DNA of 9,916 nucleotides, taken from NCBI GenBank assembly GCA_045595705.1, contig JAZOBA010000011.1, forward strand, positions 1 to 9,916, given 5' to 3'. The stretch comes from JAJPXI01 sp045595705 (GTDB lineage Bacteria > Bacillota > Clostridia > Oscillospirales > Oscillospiraceae). Positions within the stretch are counted from its first letter, which is position 1. The number at the start of each line of letters is the position of its first letter. The notes under the pieces are model-generated. The model was not told where the DNA came from. It saw only the letters and a list, made by a program, of their open reading frames with translations, and did not search any database. Below are positions 1 to 6,616 of this stretch, in pieces. Both the position numbers and the translations under genes were made by a program.

Positions 1-754
1 GCTTGTCAAACAGTTCATCCATCTTGTCGCAGGCTTCGCTGACGCCCTGATTCTGAGCGGCACACACCAGCAGAACCGGCATATTGCGCTTGCGCTCGTC
101 CTCCTCCATGTCCAGCATGGAGCGCAGCTCGGCGGCGGTACGGTCGGCGCCGGGACGGTCGGCCTTGTTCACGATAAACAGGTCGCCGATCTCGAAAATG
201 CCGGCCTTGATGGCCTGCACATCGTCACCCAGACCGGGCACGGTGACAACCGCCACCACATCGGCCACGTTGACAACCTCCACTTCGGACTGGCCCACGC
301 CGACGGTCTCAATGATAACCATGTCGTATCCGCAGGCATCCAGCACATTGACTGCGCCGGCGCAGGCGGAAGACAGACCACCCAATTGGCCACGGGTGCC
401 CATAGAGCGGATAAAGACATTGGGATCCAGAGTCAAATCGCCCATACGTACACGGTCACCCAAAATGGCGCCGCCACTGAAAGGCGAAGTGGGGTCCACC
501 GCCACGATGCCAACCTTCAAGCCCTTGGAACGCCAGTGCTTGGCCAGCTTGTCGGTCATGGTGGACTTACCGGCACCCGGAGGGCCGGTGATGCCGATGA
601 TCTTTGCCTTGCTGGTGTGGTTCCAAAGCTTGGCCAGAACAGCCTCAGCCTCTTCCCCACCCCGCTCGATAATGGAGATCAACCGGGCGGTGGATCGTTT
701 ATCCCCCTGCTGGCCTTTGGCCAGCAGGGTATCGACATCCACGTTATTTCTCAT
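1..754 (-). CDS. meaB: MeaB/ArgK-family GTPase, methylmalonyl-CoA mutase chaperone (partial, C-terminus outside window)
   Basis: This SIMIBI-class GTPase protects and reloads the B12 cofactor of methylmalonyl-CoA mutase in the cytoplasm. The first 251 residues are in the window. The family is usually about 310-330 residues, so the C-terminal dimerisation part lies beyond base 1. I see the Walker A motif GPPGAGKST at residues 57-65, the DPTSPFSGGAILGDRVRM block at about 87-104, the switch/Walker B region IIETVGVGQSE at 147-157, and the base-recognition motif NKAD at 196-199. All are intact. The ATG at 752-754 is one base after the stop codon of the upstream cobalamin-binding subunit. There is no strong ribosome binding site of its own (only GAAGG about 15 bases upstream), so translational coupling is likely. 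Adjacency to both mutase subunits supports the mutase-chaperone assignment over the old 'ArgK kinase' label. Confidence 0.95.
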   Translation of the reverse strand, partial: MRNNVDVDTLLAKGQQGDKRSTARLISIIERGGEEAEAVLAKLWNHTSKAKIIGITGPPGAGKSTMTDKLAKHWRSKGLKVGIVAVDPTSPFSGGAILGDRVRMGDLTLDPNVFIRSMGTRGQLGGLSSACAGAVNVLDACGYDMVIIETVGVGQSEVEVVNVADVVAVVTVPGLGDDVQAIKAGIFEIGDLFIVNKADRPGADRTAAELRSMLDMEEDERKRNMPVLLVCAAQNQGVSEACDKMDELFDK

Positions 755-755
755 A

Positions 756-1148
756 TCAACCGCAGTGTGCCTTCAGGAAGTCAACGGTCACGCTGGTGGG
801 AGTGCCAGGAGTAAAGACCTCGGCAATGCCGGCAGCCTTCAGACCGGGGATATCTTCCTCGGGGATCACGCCGCCGCCGAACACCAGAATGTCGTCAGCG
901 CCCTTCTCGCGCAGCATATTGACAACCAGGGGGAACAGGTAGTTGTGAGCGCCGGACAGCAGGGACATGCCGACAGCATCGACGTCCTCGTCGATGGCAG
1001 CGGCGACGATCTGCTCAGGGGTCTGGCGCAGGCCGGTGTAGATAACTTCCATGCCGGCGTCACGCAGAGCGCGGGCAACAACCTTAGCGCCACGGTCATG
1101 GCCGTCCAGACCGGGCTTGGCAATCAGAACACGAATCTTCTTTTCCAT
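756..1148 (-). CDS. mcmA2: Methylmalonyl-CoA mutase, cobalamin-binding small subunit
   Basis: This 130-residue protein is a free-standing B12-binding domain (PF02310) that carries adenosylcobalamin for the neighbouring large subunit. It corresponds to the C-terminal domain of single-chain mutases. The base-off/His-on signature DGHDRG is at residues 15-20, with H17 as the expected lower axial cobalt ligand. K11 and D15 match the conserved Lys and Asp of the Propionibacterium enzyme (K604, D608, H610, from memory). The second nucleotide-tail motif SLL is at 62-64 and the glycine turn GGG at 91-93. The length fits a split-subunit form. The ATG lies two bases after the large-subunit stop, with GGAGG (plus-strand 1159-1163) ten bases upstream inside that gene. 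The stop almost touches meaB. Split B12 subunits also occur in isobutyryl-CoA and 2-hydroxyisobutyryl-CoA mutases. The large-subunit residues decide for methylmalonyl-CoA. Confidence 0.95.
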   Translation of the reverse strand: MEKKIRVLIAKPGLDGHDRGAKVVARALRDAGMEVIYTGLRQTPEQIVAAAIDEDVDAVGMSLLSGAHNYLFPLVVNMLREKGADDILVFGGGVIPEEDIPGLKAAGIAEVFTPGTPTSVTVDFLKAHCG

Positions 1149-1150
1149 TT

Positions 1151-2797
1151 TTACAGCACCTCCAGAGGACGATATTCACCGAAGACGGCACGCAGTTCGT
1201 TGCAGATTTCACCCTCGGTAGCGTAGACGCGGGCGCAGTCCAGGATGAAGGGCATCAGGTTGGCGTCGGTACCGGCAGCGGCACGCAGAGCCTCCAGACG
1301 CTGCTTGACGATGACGTTGTCACGGCTTTCCTTCATCTTGCGCAGCTTGGCGATCTGGTTGTCAGCAACAGAAGCTTCAACACGCAGCAGACCCTTTGCG
1401 GGGGGCTCTTCGATCTGGAACTTGTTCATGCCGACCACGATCTGCTCGCCGGTCTCCTGAGCCTTCTGAATGTTGTAAGCGCTGTCAGCGATCTCACGCT
1501 GGATGTAGCCCTGCTCGATGGCCTTAACTGCGCCGCCCATATCGTCGATCTTGGCGATGTACTCGCTGGCGATGCGCTCGATCTCGTCGGTCAGAGCTTC
1601 CACATAGTAAGAACCGGCCAGAGGATCGATGGTATCAGCAACACCGGACTCGTAAGCAACGATCTGCTGGGTACGCAGAGCGATACGGACGGAATCCTCG
1701 GTGGGCAGAGCCAGAGCCTCGTCGCGGCTGTTGGTGTGCAGGGACTGGGTGCCGCCCATGACGGCAGCCAGAGTCTGGATAGCAACACGAACGATGTTGT
1801 TGTCGGGCTGCTGAGCGGTCAGAGTGGAACCGCCGGTCTGGGTGTGGAAACGCAGCATCTGAGAGCGATCCTTCTTGGCATGGAAACGCTCCTTCATGAT
1901 CTTGGCCCACAGACGGCGGGCTGCACGGTACTTGGCAACCTCTTCCAGCAGGTTGTTGTGAGCGTTGAAGAAGAAGGACAGACGGCCTGCAAAGTCGTCC
2001 ACGTCCATGCCGGCAGCGATGGCGGCCTCAACGTAAGCGATACCGTCAGCCAGAGTGAAGGCGACTTCCTGAGCAGCGGAAGCACCGGCCTCACGGATGT
2101 GGTAACCGGAGATGGAGATGGTGTTCCACTTGGGAACTTCCTTGGAGCAGAACTCAAAGATGTTGGTGATCAGACGCATGGAAGGAGCAGGGGGGAAGAT
2201 GTAAGTGCCGCGGGCGGCATACTCCTTCAGAATGTCGTTCTGAATGGTACCCATCAGCTTGTCGGCGGGCACGCCCTGCTTCTCGGCAGCAGCGATGTAG
2301 AAGGACAGCAGAACGCTGGCGGGAGCGTTGATGGTCATGGAAGCGGAAACCTTGTCCAGGGGGATGTCCTTGAACAGGATCTCCATGTCGGCCAGAGAGT
2401 CGATGGCGACACCGACCTTACCGACTTCGCCGGTGGCCATGGGGTCATCGGAGTCGTAACCGATCTGGGTGGGCAGGTCGAATGCGATGGACAGACCGGT
2501 CTGGCCCTGCTCCAGCAGGTACTTATAGCGGTTGTTGGACTCTTCGGCAGTAGCGAAACCGGCGTACTGACGCATGGTCCAGAAACGGCCGCGGTACATA
2601 GTGGGCTGAACACCGCGGGTGAAGGGGTACTGGCCGGGATAGCCCAGCTTGTCGTCGTACGCACCGGAAACGTTCTCGGGGGTGTACAGACGCTCGGTGG
2701 GGACAGAGGAGGCGGAGAAGGACTCGCGGCGCTCGCCATTCTTGGACAGAGCCTTAGCCAGGGTGCCTTCCTCCCACTGCTTTTTCATTTCGGACAT
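1151..2797 (-). CDS. mcmA1: Methylmalonyl-CoA mutase, large (catalytic) subunit
   Basis: This subunit catalyses the reversible adenosylcobalamin-dependent rearrangement of (R)-methylmalonyl-CoA and succinyl-CoA, on a TIM-barrel domain (PF01642). I use the ATG at 2797 (548 residues, MSEMKKQW...), because GGAG sits ten bases before it. An in-frame ATG at 2818 would add seven residues but has no ribosome binding site. CoA- and substrate-site motifs are clear: QPTMY at 64-68, WTMRQYAG at 73-80, TIQND at 184-188, SISGYH at 228-233. Aligned without gaps to the Propionibacterium enzyme as I remember it, Y78, T184, Q186, R196 and H233 match Y89, T195, Q197, R207 and H244. Tyr and Arg at the Y89/R207 positions are the methylmalonyl-CoA signature. 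Isobutyryl-CoA mutase has Phe/Gln and 2-hydroxyisobutyryl-CoA mutase has Ile/Gln there. The C-terminal B12 domain is absent and is supplied by the next gene, two bases downstream. Confidence 0.96.
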   Translation of the reverse strand: MSEMKKQWEEGTLAKALSKNGERRESFSASSVPTERLYTPENVSGAYDDKLGYPGQYPFTRGVQPTMYRGRFWTMRQYAGFATAEESNNRYKYLLEQGQTGLSIAFDLPTQIGYDSDDPMATGEVGKVGVAIDSLADMEILFKDIPLDKVSASMTINAPASVLLSFYIAAAEKQGVPADKLMGTIQNDILKEYAARGTYIFPPAPSMRLITNIFEFCSKEVPKWNTISISGYHIREAGASAAQEVAFTLADGIAYVEAAIAAGMDVDDFAGRLSFFFNAHNNLLEEVAKYRAARRLWAKIMKERFHAKKDRSQMLRFHTQTGGSTLTAQQPDNNIVRVAIQTLAAVMGGTQSLHTNSRDEALALPTEDSVRIALRTQQIVAYESGVADTIDPLAGSYYVEALTDEIERIASEYIAKIDDMGGAVKAIEQGYIQREIADSAYNIQKAQETGEQIVVGMNKFQIEEPPAKGLLRVEASVADNQIAKLRKMKESRDNVIVKQRLEALRAAAGTDANLMPFILDCARVYATEGEICNELRAVFGEYRPLEVL

Positions 2798-2807
2798 TTT
2801 TCTCACA

Positions 2808-2811
2808 CTCC
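2808..2811 (-). promoter_or_regulatory. Ribosome binding site deciding the mcmA1 start
   Basis: GGAG lies ten bases before the ATG at 2797 and downstream of the alternative ATG at 2818. The sequence before 2818 is A/T-rich with no purine-rich site. This favours the shorter protein. Confidence 0.6.
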
Positions 2812-2841
2812 GTTGCATTATTTCTTACGAAAATTATTGAT

Positions 2842-2869
2842 GTAATAAGTAGGTACTTTTGCAGTTCAA
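2842..2869 (-). promoter_or_regulatory. Possible internal promoter for the mutase genes
   Basis: On the minus strand, TTGAAC (2864-2869) is followed after 16 bases by TATTAC (2842-2847). Each hexamer matches the sigma-A consensus at four of six positions. The site lies between the hairpin block and mcmA1, in an AT-rich stretch, and would place the start of transcription about 40 bases before the mcmA1 ATG. It could give the mutase genes expression independent of the cyclases. The match is moderate and the call is an inference. Confidence 0.35.
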
Positions 2870-2894
2870 GAGAGCTTTTGTAAAAGCCGCTCCC

Positions 2895-2957
2895 GGCAAA
2901 AGCACCGGAATCAGTCCGGTTTTCCACCGGAATCGGACGGATTCCGGCACTTTTGCC
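2895..2957. repeat. Large imperfect inverted repeat (hairpin) before the mutase genes
   Basis: The two arms pair in three blocks: GGCAAAAG (2895-2902) with CTTTTGCC (2950-2957), CCGGAATC (2905-2912) with GATTCCGG (2940-2947), and GTCCG (2914-2918) with CGGAC (2934-2938). Internal mismatches of two bases and one base separate the blocks. That gives 21 pairs before the loop. ACCGGAATC also occurs twice as a direct repeat (starting at 2904 and 2926). No U-run follows on either strand, so it is not a standard intrinsic terminator. A role in processing, mRNA stability or attenuation between the cyclase and mutase halves is possible. Confidence 0.7.
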
Positions 2958-2964
2958 GTCACTT

Positions 2965-3016
2965 TTAATTGCCCCGAAAGGGGCGGCCATGAAAGACCGC
3001 CGCTTTCGGCAATTAA
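2965..3016 (-). repeat. Hairpin directly after the second cyclase gene
   Basis: TTAATTGCC (2965-2973) and GGCAATTAA (3008-3016) form perfect outer arms. The inner parts, CCGAAAGGGGCGG and CCGCCGCTTTCGG, pair with a two-base bulge and a mismatch. The structure starts eight bases after the cyclase stop codon on the minus strand. The 3' side on that strand reads AAAAGTGACGG, without a U-run, so it is a weak or non-canonical terminator or a 3'-end stabiliser. With the larger hairpin next to it, it fills most of the 226-base gap. Confidence 0.6.
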
Positions 3017-3023
3017 GGTCGAA

Positions 3024-3830
3024 TTACTTGCCGGTCTCGAAGCGGAAGGTCTGCTCGGGATCGGTGATGGCCAGCACGCGGACACCGGAGCCTTCGCCCA
3101 TGACGAAACGCCAGGGGAAAGCAGCGAAGAAGCAGCGTTTGCCGGTGACGGCGTCAAAGTCGCCGCCTTCCTTCAGGTAGCCGTCATCGCCGACATTCTC
3201 GATGCCGGGGATGCCGCCTTCCACCATCAGGAACTTGTGGCCAGGCTCCCACAGGGGGAAGTCGATCTTCGGATCGCGGCCGTACAGTTCTTTCCACTCG
3301 TCGATCAGGTCGGGGCGGGTGGGGCCCAGGCCGTGGTCGACCAGCTTGGTGGCCATGGGATGGTCGTTGGCCTGGCAGCCATAACCGACCATCTTAACCT
3401 TCTTCTCAACAAACCACTTGGCCAGCTCGCCGGTAGCGCCGCAGCCGTAAGCAAAGTAGTCGTCGGAATCAGTCCAGATGTGATGCTGATCGGTGTTGAT
3501 CATGACGATGTCGCCTTCCTTGATGACATCGTTGAACTTCTCCAGATCTTCGGGCTCGATCTTGCCCCACTTGCCCTTGGGGATGTGCAGGCAGACACCG
3601 GTGCCGAAGAAACGCCACAGGGGGTACTGGCAGATGTCGGGAGTCAGCTCGGTAACATGCAGAGGGGCGTCCATGTGGGTACCGCGGTGCATGATACCCT
3701 CCCACTGGATGTTGTACATGCCGTCATTGGCGTGGAAGCGGATGACTTCCTCCTTCAGGTTGCAACCGGAGGGCCACTGGGGCATAAAAGGCTCAAAAGT
3801 ATGAGACAGGTCAAAAATCTGAACACTCAT
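3024..3830 (-). CDS. Cyclase family protein (PF04199, KynB-like metal hydrolase), intact metal site
   Basis: This 268-residue protein belongs to the cyclase/kynurenine-formamidase superfamily, whose members use one or two metal ions to hydrolyse amide or ring bonds in small molecules (N-formylkynurenine, isatin). The signature HRGTHMDAPLH is at residues 48-58 and matches HxGTHxDxPxH, so H48, H52 and D54 are the expected first metal ligands. A later His/Glu pair, H198 and E211 (in GIPGIENV), fits the remaining ligands known from bacterial KynB (H160 and E172, from memory), though the spacing is one residue longer. The ATG at 3830 has AAGGAAAGGAG upstream, and the upstream paralog ends only 23 bases before, so the two are co-transcribed. 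Kynurenine formamidases are shorter, near 210 residues, and no other tryptophan-degradation gene is present, so I do not call it KynB. The substrate is unknown. Confidence 0.88.
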   Translation of the reverse strand: MSVQIFDLSHTFEPFMPQWPSGCNLKEEVIRFHANDGMYNIQWEGIMHRGTHMDAPLHVTELTPDICQYPLWRFFGTGVCLHIPKGKWGKIEPEDLEKFNDVIKEGDIVMINTDQHHIWTDSDDYFAYGCGATGELAKWFVEKKVKMVGYGCQANDHPMATKLVDHGLGPTRPDLIDEWKELYGRDPKIDFPLWEPGHKFLMVEGGIPGIENVGDDGYLKEGGDFDAVTGKRCFFAAFPWRFVMGEGSGVRVLAITDPEQTFRFETGK

Positions 3831-3853
3831 GTCGTTACTCTCCTTTCCTTCGA

Positions 3854-4735
3854 TTAAAAGTCTTCGCCCTTGTCGATGCGGACTTCACCGGTGGGGTCAA
3901 TGATAGCAGTGAAGCGAACGGGGCAGGCATCGCCGCGGCGGATCTTCCAGGGAGCAGCGAACATGGTCACGCGCTTGCCGGTGATATCGTCCACGTCACC
4001 GGACATCTGCTGGATGACGGGGATACCGGCCTTGGCCAGAGCCTTGTGAGCGGGATAGTAGCCGGGATAATCTTCCATGGCGTTGCGGCCGGTCTCCTCC
4101 TTGTAGGTGGGAACCAGGCGGCGCATGAAGGGACCGGGCATACCGACGTGAGCGGTCAGCACGGTGGCGACGGGGCAGTCGATGTAGGGCATGTCAACAG
4201 CAACCAACTTGACCTTCTTGGAGATCAGGTACTCGGCAGCGTCCTCAGTCAGGCCGGGAGCCTGGCCGAAATACTCCAGAGAGTCGGAGTACTTGTGGTG
4301 CCAGCCGGTGTTGATGGCGACCATGTCGCCCTCACGGATCTCGCCGGCGGCCTTCAGGTCGTCAGCAGTGATCTTGTCCCAGTTGCCCTTGTTGCGCAGG
4401 TCCAGGATAACGCCGTTGCCGAAGAAATGATCGGTGGACAGCTTCTCCAGATCGTCGCCGAAAGCATACATGTGGATGGGAGCGATGAAGTGGGTACCGG
4501 TGTGGAAGTTGGTGCGCACCTTGAAGGCCTGCACGCCGAACTGAGCGTGCTTAACACCGTGGTCGAAGATAACATCAGCGTCACCAGGGTAAGAGGGGAC
4601 GCCGGTGCCCCAGACGTGGCTCAGTTCATAGAAAACCAGGCCGTTGTAGGGGTCGACAACGGGACCAACATGGGGATCTTCCAGGGGAGTGAAATCCTTG
4701 TACTGTTCCAGTTCGTTAAAATTGGGCGGGAGCAT
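3854..4735 (-). CDS. Cyclase family protein (PF04199 paralog) with altered metal-binding motif
   Basis: This 293-residue protein is the first gene of the operon and clearly a paralog of the next one. Shared blocks include FFGxGV (residues 104-109), EGDxVxINTxxHH (135-147), SKKVKLVAVD (172-181) and TGKR (252-255). Its signature reads HTGTHFIAPIH at 78-88. The Asp expected two residues after the second His is Ile (I84), and the expected late Glu appears to be Gln (Q242, twelve residues after H230, the spacing seen in KynB). H78, H82 and H88 are kept. It has about 20 extra N-terminal residues before the conserved ELSH block at 37-40. Either it binds metal differently or it is a non-catalytic or structural partner of its neighbour; this is inference. 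The ATG at 4735 is preceded by an excellent AAGGAGGT six to seven bases upstream. The gene is divergent from the PucR-type regulator. Confidence 0.87.
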   Translation of the reverse strand: MLPPNFNELEQYKDFTPLEDPHVGPVVDPYNGLVFYELSHVWGTGVPSYPGDADVIFDHGVKHAQFGVQAFKVRTNFHTGTHFIAPIHMYAFGDDLEKLSTDHFFGNGVILDLRNKGNWDKITADDLKAAGEIREGDMVAINTGWHHKYSDSLEYFGQAPGLTEDAAEYLISKKVKLVAVDMPYIDCPVATVLTAHVGMPGPFMRRLVPTYKEETGRNAMEDYPGYYPAHKALAKAGIPVIQQMSGDVDDITGKRVTMFAAPWKIRRGDACPVRFTAIIDPTGEVRIDKGEDF

Positions 4736-4896
4736 AGGTATACCTCCTTATTCTTATCGGCGGGATTCTCTGCAATTACAGATTACCCCATCCTAAAATG
4801 ATACAAATAAATCTTACCAAAATTTGAGAAGTTTTTCTACATATTTTTCTTACAAAAGGGGTCTTTTTTTTTCGTTTACTTCCTACAAACCCTCCG
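4736..4896. promoter_or_regulatory. AT-rich divergent regulatory region between the cyclase operon and the PucR-type gene
   Basis: This gap is far richer in A/T than the flanking genes and holds the cyclase leader, with the ribosome binding site AAGGAGGT at plus-strand 4742-4749. A TATCAT hexamer on the minus strand (4798-4803) could be the -10 of the cyclase promoter, but I see no good -35 for it. TACAAA occurs three times (4802-4807, 4851-4856, 4884-4889), and a related CTTACCAAAA lies at about 4813-4822. These are candidate regulator-binding repeats only. I find no riboswitch here and no B12 box. Confidence 0.4.
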
Positions 4897-4925
4897 TTGC
4901 ACTCTTTTACTTAATGTGTTATAGT
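4897..4925 (+). promoter_or_regulatory. Promoter of the PucR-type regulator gene
   Basis: TTGCAC (4897-4902) is followed after exactly 17 bases by TATAGT (4920-4925), five of six to the -10 consensus. The TG one base before it makes an extended -10 (TGTTATAGT). Transcription would start near 4932, leaving a leader of about 38 bases. A TACAAA repeat overlaps the upstream edge (4884-4889), where an autoregulator could bind. Confidence 0.65.
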
Positions 4926-4955
4926 AAGTTGAAATGTGATGCAAACCTGTACCCT

Positions 4956-4960
4956 GGAGG
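4956..4960 (+). promoter_or_regulatory. Ribosome binding site supporting a TTG start
   Basis: GGAGG lies nine bases before the TTG at 4970-4972. The first in-frame ATG (4982) is 21 bases away, too far for this site, so translation most likely starts at TTG. Confidence 0.7.
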
Positions 4961-4969
4961 GATTTTTCA

Positions 4970-6445
4970 TTGAAACTGAGCATGTGGACACTAAGCGGCT
5001 GGCTGGAGCGCAGAGGGTTTGACCCCTCCCCCATCATCTCCAGCGGCAAGAGCCTTCTGACCGGCCCGCGCTTTATGGAACGCGGCACAGCCGGTTCCGA
5101 TACGGTGGGCATTATTCCCGCCGACAATGTCACCGGCGGCGCCGGATTCAAGACCGTCCTGACCCACGACGTGGACCTGATCTTTATCCCCAATGCCGAC
5201 CCCATTGAAGTGCACAACGAAATTACCCGCTGTTTCGAGGCATTCAATCAGTGGGAACGTGATATGCTGCTGGTTCTGGTGGACGGCGGCGGACTGCAGG
5301 ATCTGCTGAATGTGGCCCACAAGGTTTTCAAGCAGCCCATGTTCATCAAGGGCGATTCCAGTTGGGTCTTCGCCATCACACCGGGCTACAGTCCCGACGT
5401 GCACCCCGACTGGGCCAATCTGGAGCGCTCGGCCACCAATCGCACGGCCGACTTCGAGTCGGTCTTCACGGTCAGCCTGGACCCCGAATTCCAGAAGGTA
5501 TTTCTGCAGCGCACCCCCATCTTGCTGGAGTCCCCGCTGTACGGCGGTACGGTACTGCGCACCAACGTCTGGATGGACGGTCAGCGTGTGTGCGAAATCG
5601 TGGCACTGGAGTACAAGGACCGCTTCAATCCCGGTGACATCCATCTGATGCAGATGTTCTCCGACATCGTATCCCGCTACATTTCGGCCAACCGATCCCT
5701 GTATTTCTCCTTTTCCGGCCTGACCAATTTCTTTACCGGTTTACTGGAACAACAGGAGTGCAACCCGGCAAACCTGCTCAACGTACGGGAGGCCACCGGC
5801 TGGAAAGAGGACGACTCCATGGCAGTCGCTGTCATCCGGGAGCACACCCCCTGCGAAAGCCCCGTTCTGGGCGTGCTGAGAGAGAAGCTGACCGAGCAGC
5901 TCCCCAACTCCTGCGTATTCCACTACGACGGCAGTGTGGTGTGCATCTTCAACACCACAAAGAGCGGCGGCTATAATATCGCCGTGGAGCATCTGGCAAA
6001 AATCATCCCCACCGCTCCCTTCACATGGGGTGTCAGCTACGAATTCACCGGACTGGAGCGTGTGCCGGAATTCTACCGTCAGGCTTTGACCGTGTTGGAA
6101 GTCGCAGAGGAGCAGGGACGCACCCACTCCACCATGTATCAGACCGCCTGCACGCTGATTTCCGCCCAACTGAAAGAGGTCCCCGGCCTGCAGGGATTCA
6201 TCCACCCCGATCTGCGCCGTCTGGAGGAAGTGGACCGCCACGGCGACTCCCAGTATATTCATACTCTGTTTGAGTACCTGCTCTGCGGCGGCAACTACAC
6301 CGACACCGCCGCTCGACTGGGCCTGCACCGCAACAGTCTGATTTACCGTATGAGCCGGATTCAGGAGATCATCTCCACCGACCTGTCCGACCACGCAAAC
6401 CGTCAGTTGCTGTTTTACTCCTATATGCTGATGGGCAAAAACTGA
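4970..6445 (+). CDS. PucR/CdaR-family transcriptional regulator
   Basis: This 491-residue cytoplasmic DNA-binding protein has the layout of PucR-type regulators, which sense small metabolites and control nearby catabolic genes. The C-terminal helix-turn-helix of the PucR type (PF13556) covers about 430-488. Its core YTDTAARLGLHRNSLIYRMSRI is split here as YTDTAARLGL (443-452) and HRNSLIYRMSRI (453-464), matching the family pattern xTxTAxxLxxHRNTLxYRLxRI. Residues about 260-390 resemble the degenerate GGDEF-like CdaR domain. Residues about 100-240 look like the N-terminal sensor (GGGLQDLLNVAHKVFKQP at 105-122). I see no membrane segment or signal peptide. The TTG start is chosen from ribosome binding site spacing. 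It is divergent from the cyclase/mutase operon, the normal arrangement for a local regulator, so control of that operon is likely but inferred. The effector is unknown. Confidence 0.88.
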   Translation: MKLSMWTLSGWLERRGFDPSPIISSGKSLLTGPRFMERGTAGSDTVGIIPADNVTGGAGFKTVLTHDVDLIFIPNADPIEVHNEITRCFEAFNQWERDMLLVLVDGGGLQDLLNVAHKVFKQPMFIKGDSSWVFAITPGYSPDVHPDWANLERSATNRTADFESVFTVSLDPEFQKVFLQRTPILLESPLYGGTVLRTNVWMDGQRVCEIVALEYKDRFNPGDIHLMQMFSDIVSRYISANRSLYFSFSGLTNFFTGLLEQQECNPANLLNVREATGWKEDDSMAVAVIREHTPCESPVLGVLREKLTEQLPNSCVFHYDGSVVCIFNTTKSGGYNIAVEHLAKIIPTAPFTWGVSYEFTGLERVPEFYRQALTVLEVAEEQGRTHSTMYQTACTLISAQLKEVPGLQGFIHPDLRRLEEVDRHGDSQYIHTLFEYLLCGGNYTDTAARLGLHRNSLIYRMSRIQEIISTDLSDHANRQLLFYSYMLMGKN

Positions 6446-6475
6446 CCGAAACGAACAGCGGCCTGCGGCAGCGCA

Positions 6476-6504
6476 CGAAATGTCCGCTATTAGCGTACAT
6501 TTCG
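6476..6504. repeat. Hairpin in the convergent gap
   Basis: CGAAATGT (6476-6483) pairs with ACATTTCG (6497-6504). An inner CGC/GCG extension follows after one mismatch, around a short loop. It lies about 30 bases after the regulator stop and has no U-run after it on either strand, so I do not call it a terminator. Confidence 0.45.
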
Positions 6505-6525
6505 CACGTTTGCAGTCCGAGATGT

Positions 6526-6558
6526 GTTTTCCGTCACGCACATGTCACTCCGGAAAAC
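6526..6558. repeat. Inverted repeat in the convergent gap
   Basis: GTTTTCCG (6526-6533) and CGGAAAAC (6551-6558) are perfect 8-base arms around a 17-base loop. A T-rich stretch, ATTTCATTTTATTT, follows on the plus strand (6561-6574), so it could contribute to termination of the regulator transcript. Confidence 0.4.
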
Positions 6559-6570
6559 CGATTTCATTTT

Positions 6571-6608
6571 ATTTCGTCTCTTCGAGACGAAATTCTACGA
6601 AGTTTTTT
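6571..6608 (+). terminator. Probable terminator of the PucR-type gene
   Basis: ATTTCGTCTC (6571-6580) and GAGACGAAAT (6584-6593) form a near-perfect stem with a tight loop. A run of six T lies at 6603-6608, but about nine bases after the stem. An alternative short stem, CTTCG (6580-6584) with CGAAG (6598-6602), ends directly at the T-run. Either fold gives a plausible but not ideal plus-strand intrinsic terminator about 130-160 bases after the regulator stop. Confidence 0.5.
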
Positions 6609-6616
6609 GACAGTCT

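Noticed and set aside
2798..2818. Upstream ATG of mcmA1 at 2818
   Set aside because: There is no ribosome binding site before it, whereas GGAG sits ten bases before the ATG at 2797. The extra seven residues are not part of the recognisable family sequence.
1736..2845. Long open frame on the plus strand (369 codons), and similar ones at 84-1226 and 2859-3857
   Set aside because: They lie antisense to mcmA1, meaB/mcmA2 and the second cyclase. They lack ribosome binding sites, and their translations are low-complexity Gly/Val/Ala/Ser-rich shadows of high-G+C coding sequence.
2819..3023. Cobalamin riboswitch before the mutase genes
   Set aside because: I looked for the B12 box and the conserved AGG/GGGAA segments on the minus strand and found only the two hairpins and a possible promoter.
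3024..3830. Naming this cyclase KynB (kynurenine formamidase)
   Set aside because: It is about 60 residues longer than usual KynB, has a paralog beside it, and no other kynurenine-pathway gene is present. Only the superfamily can be supported.
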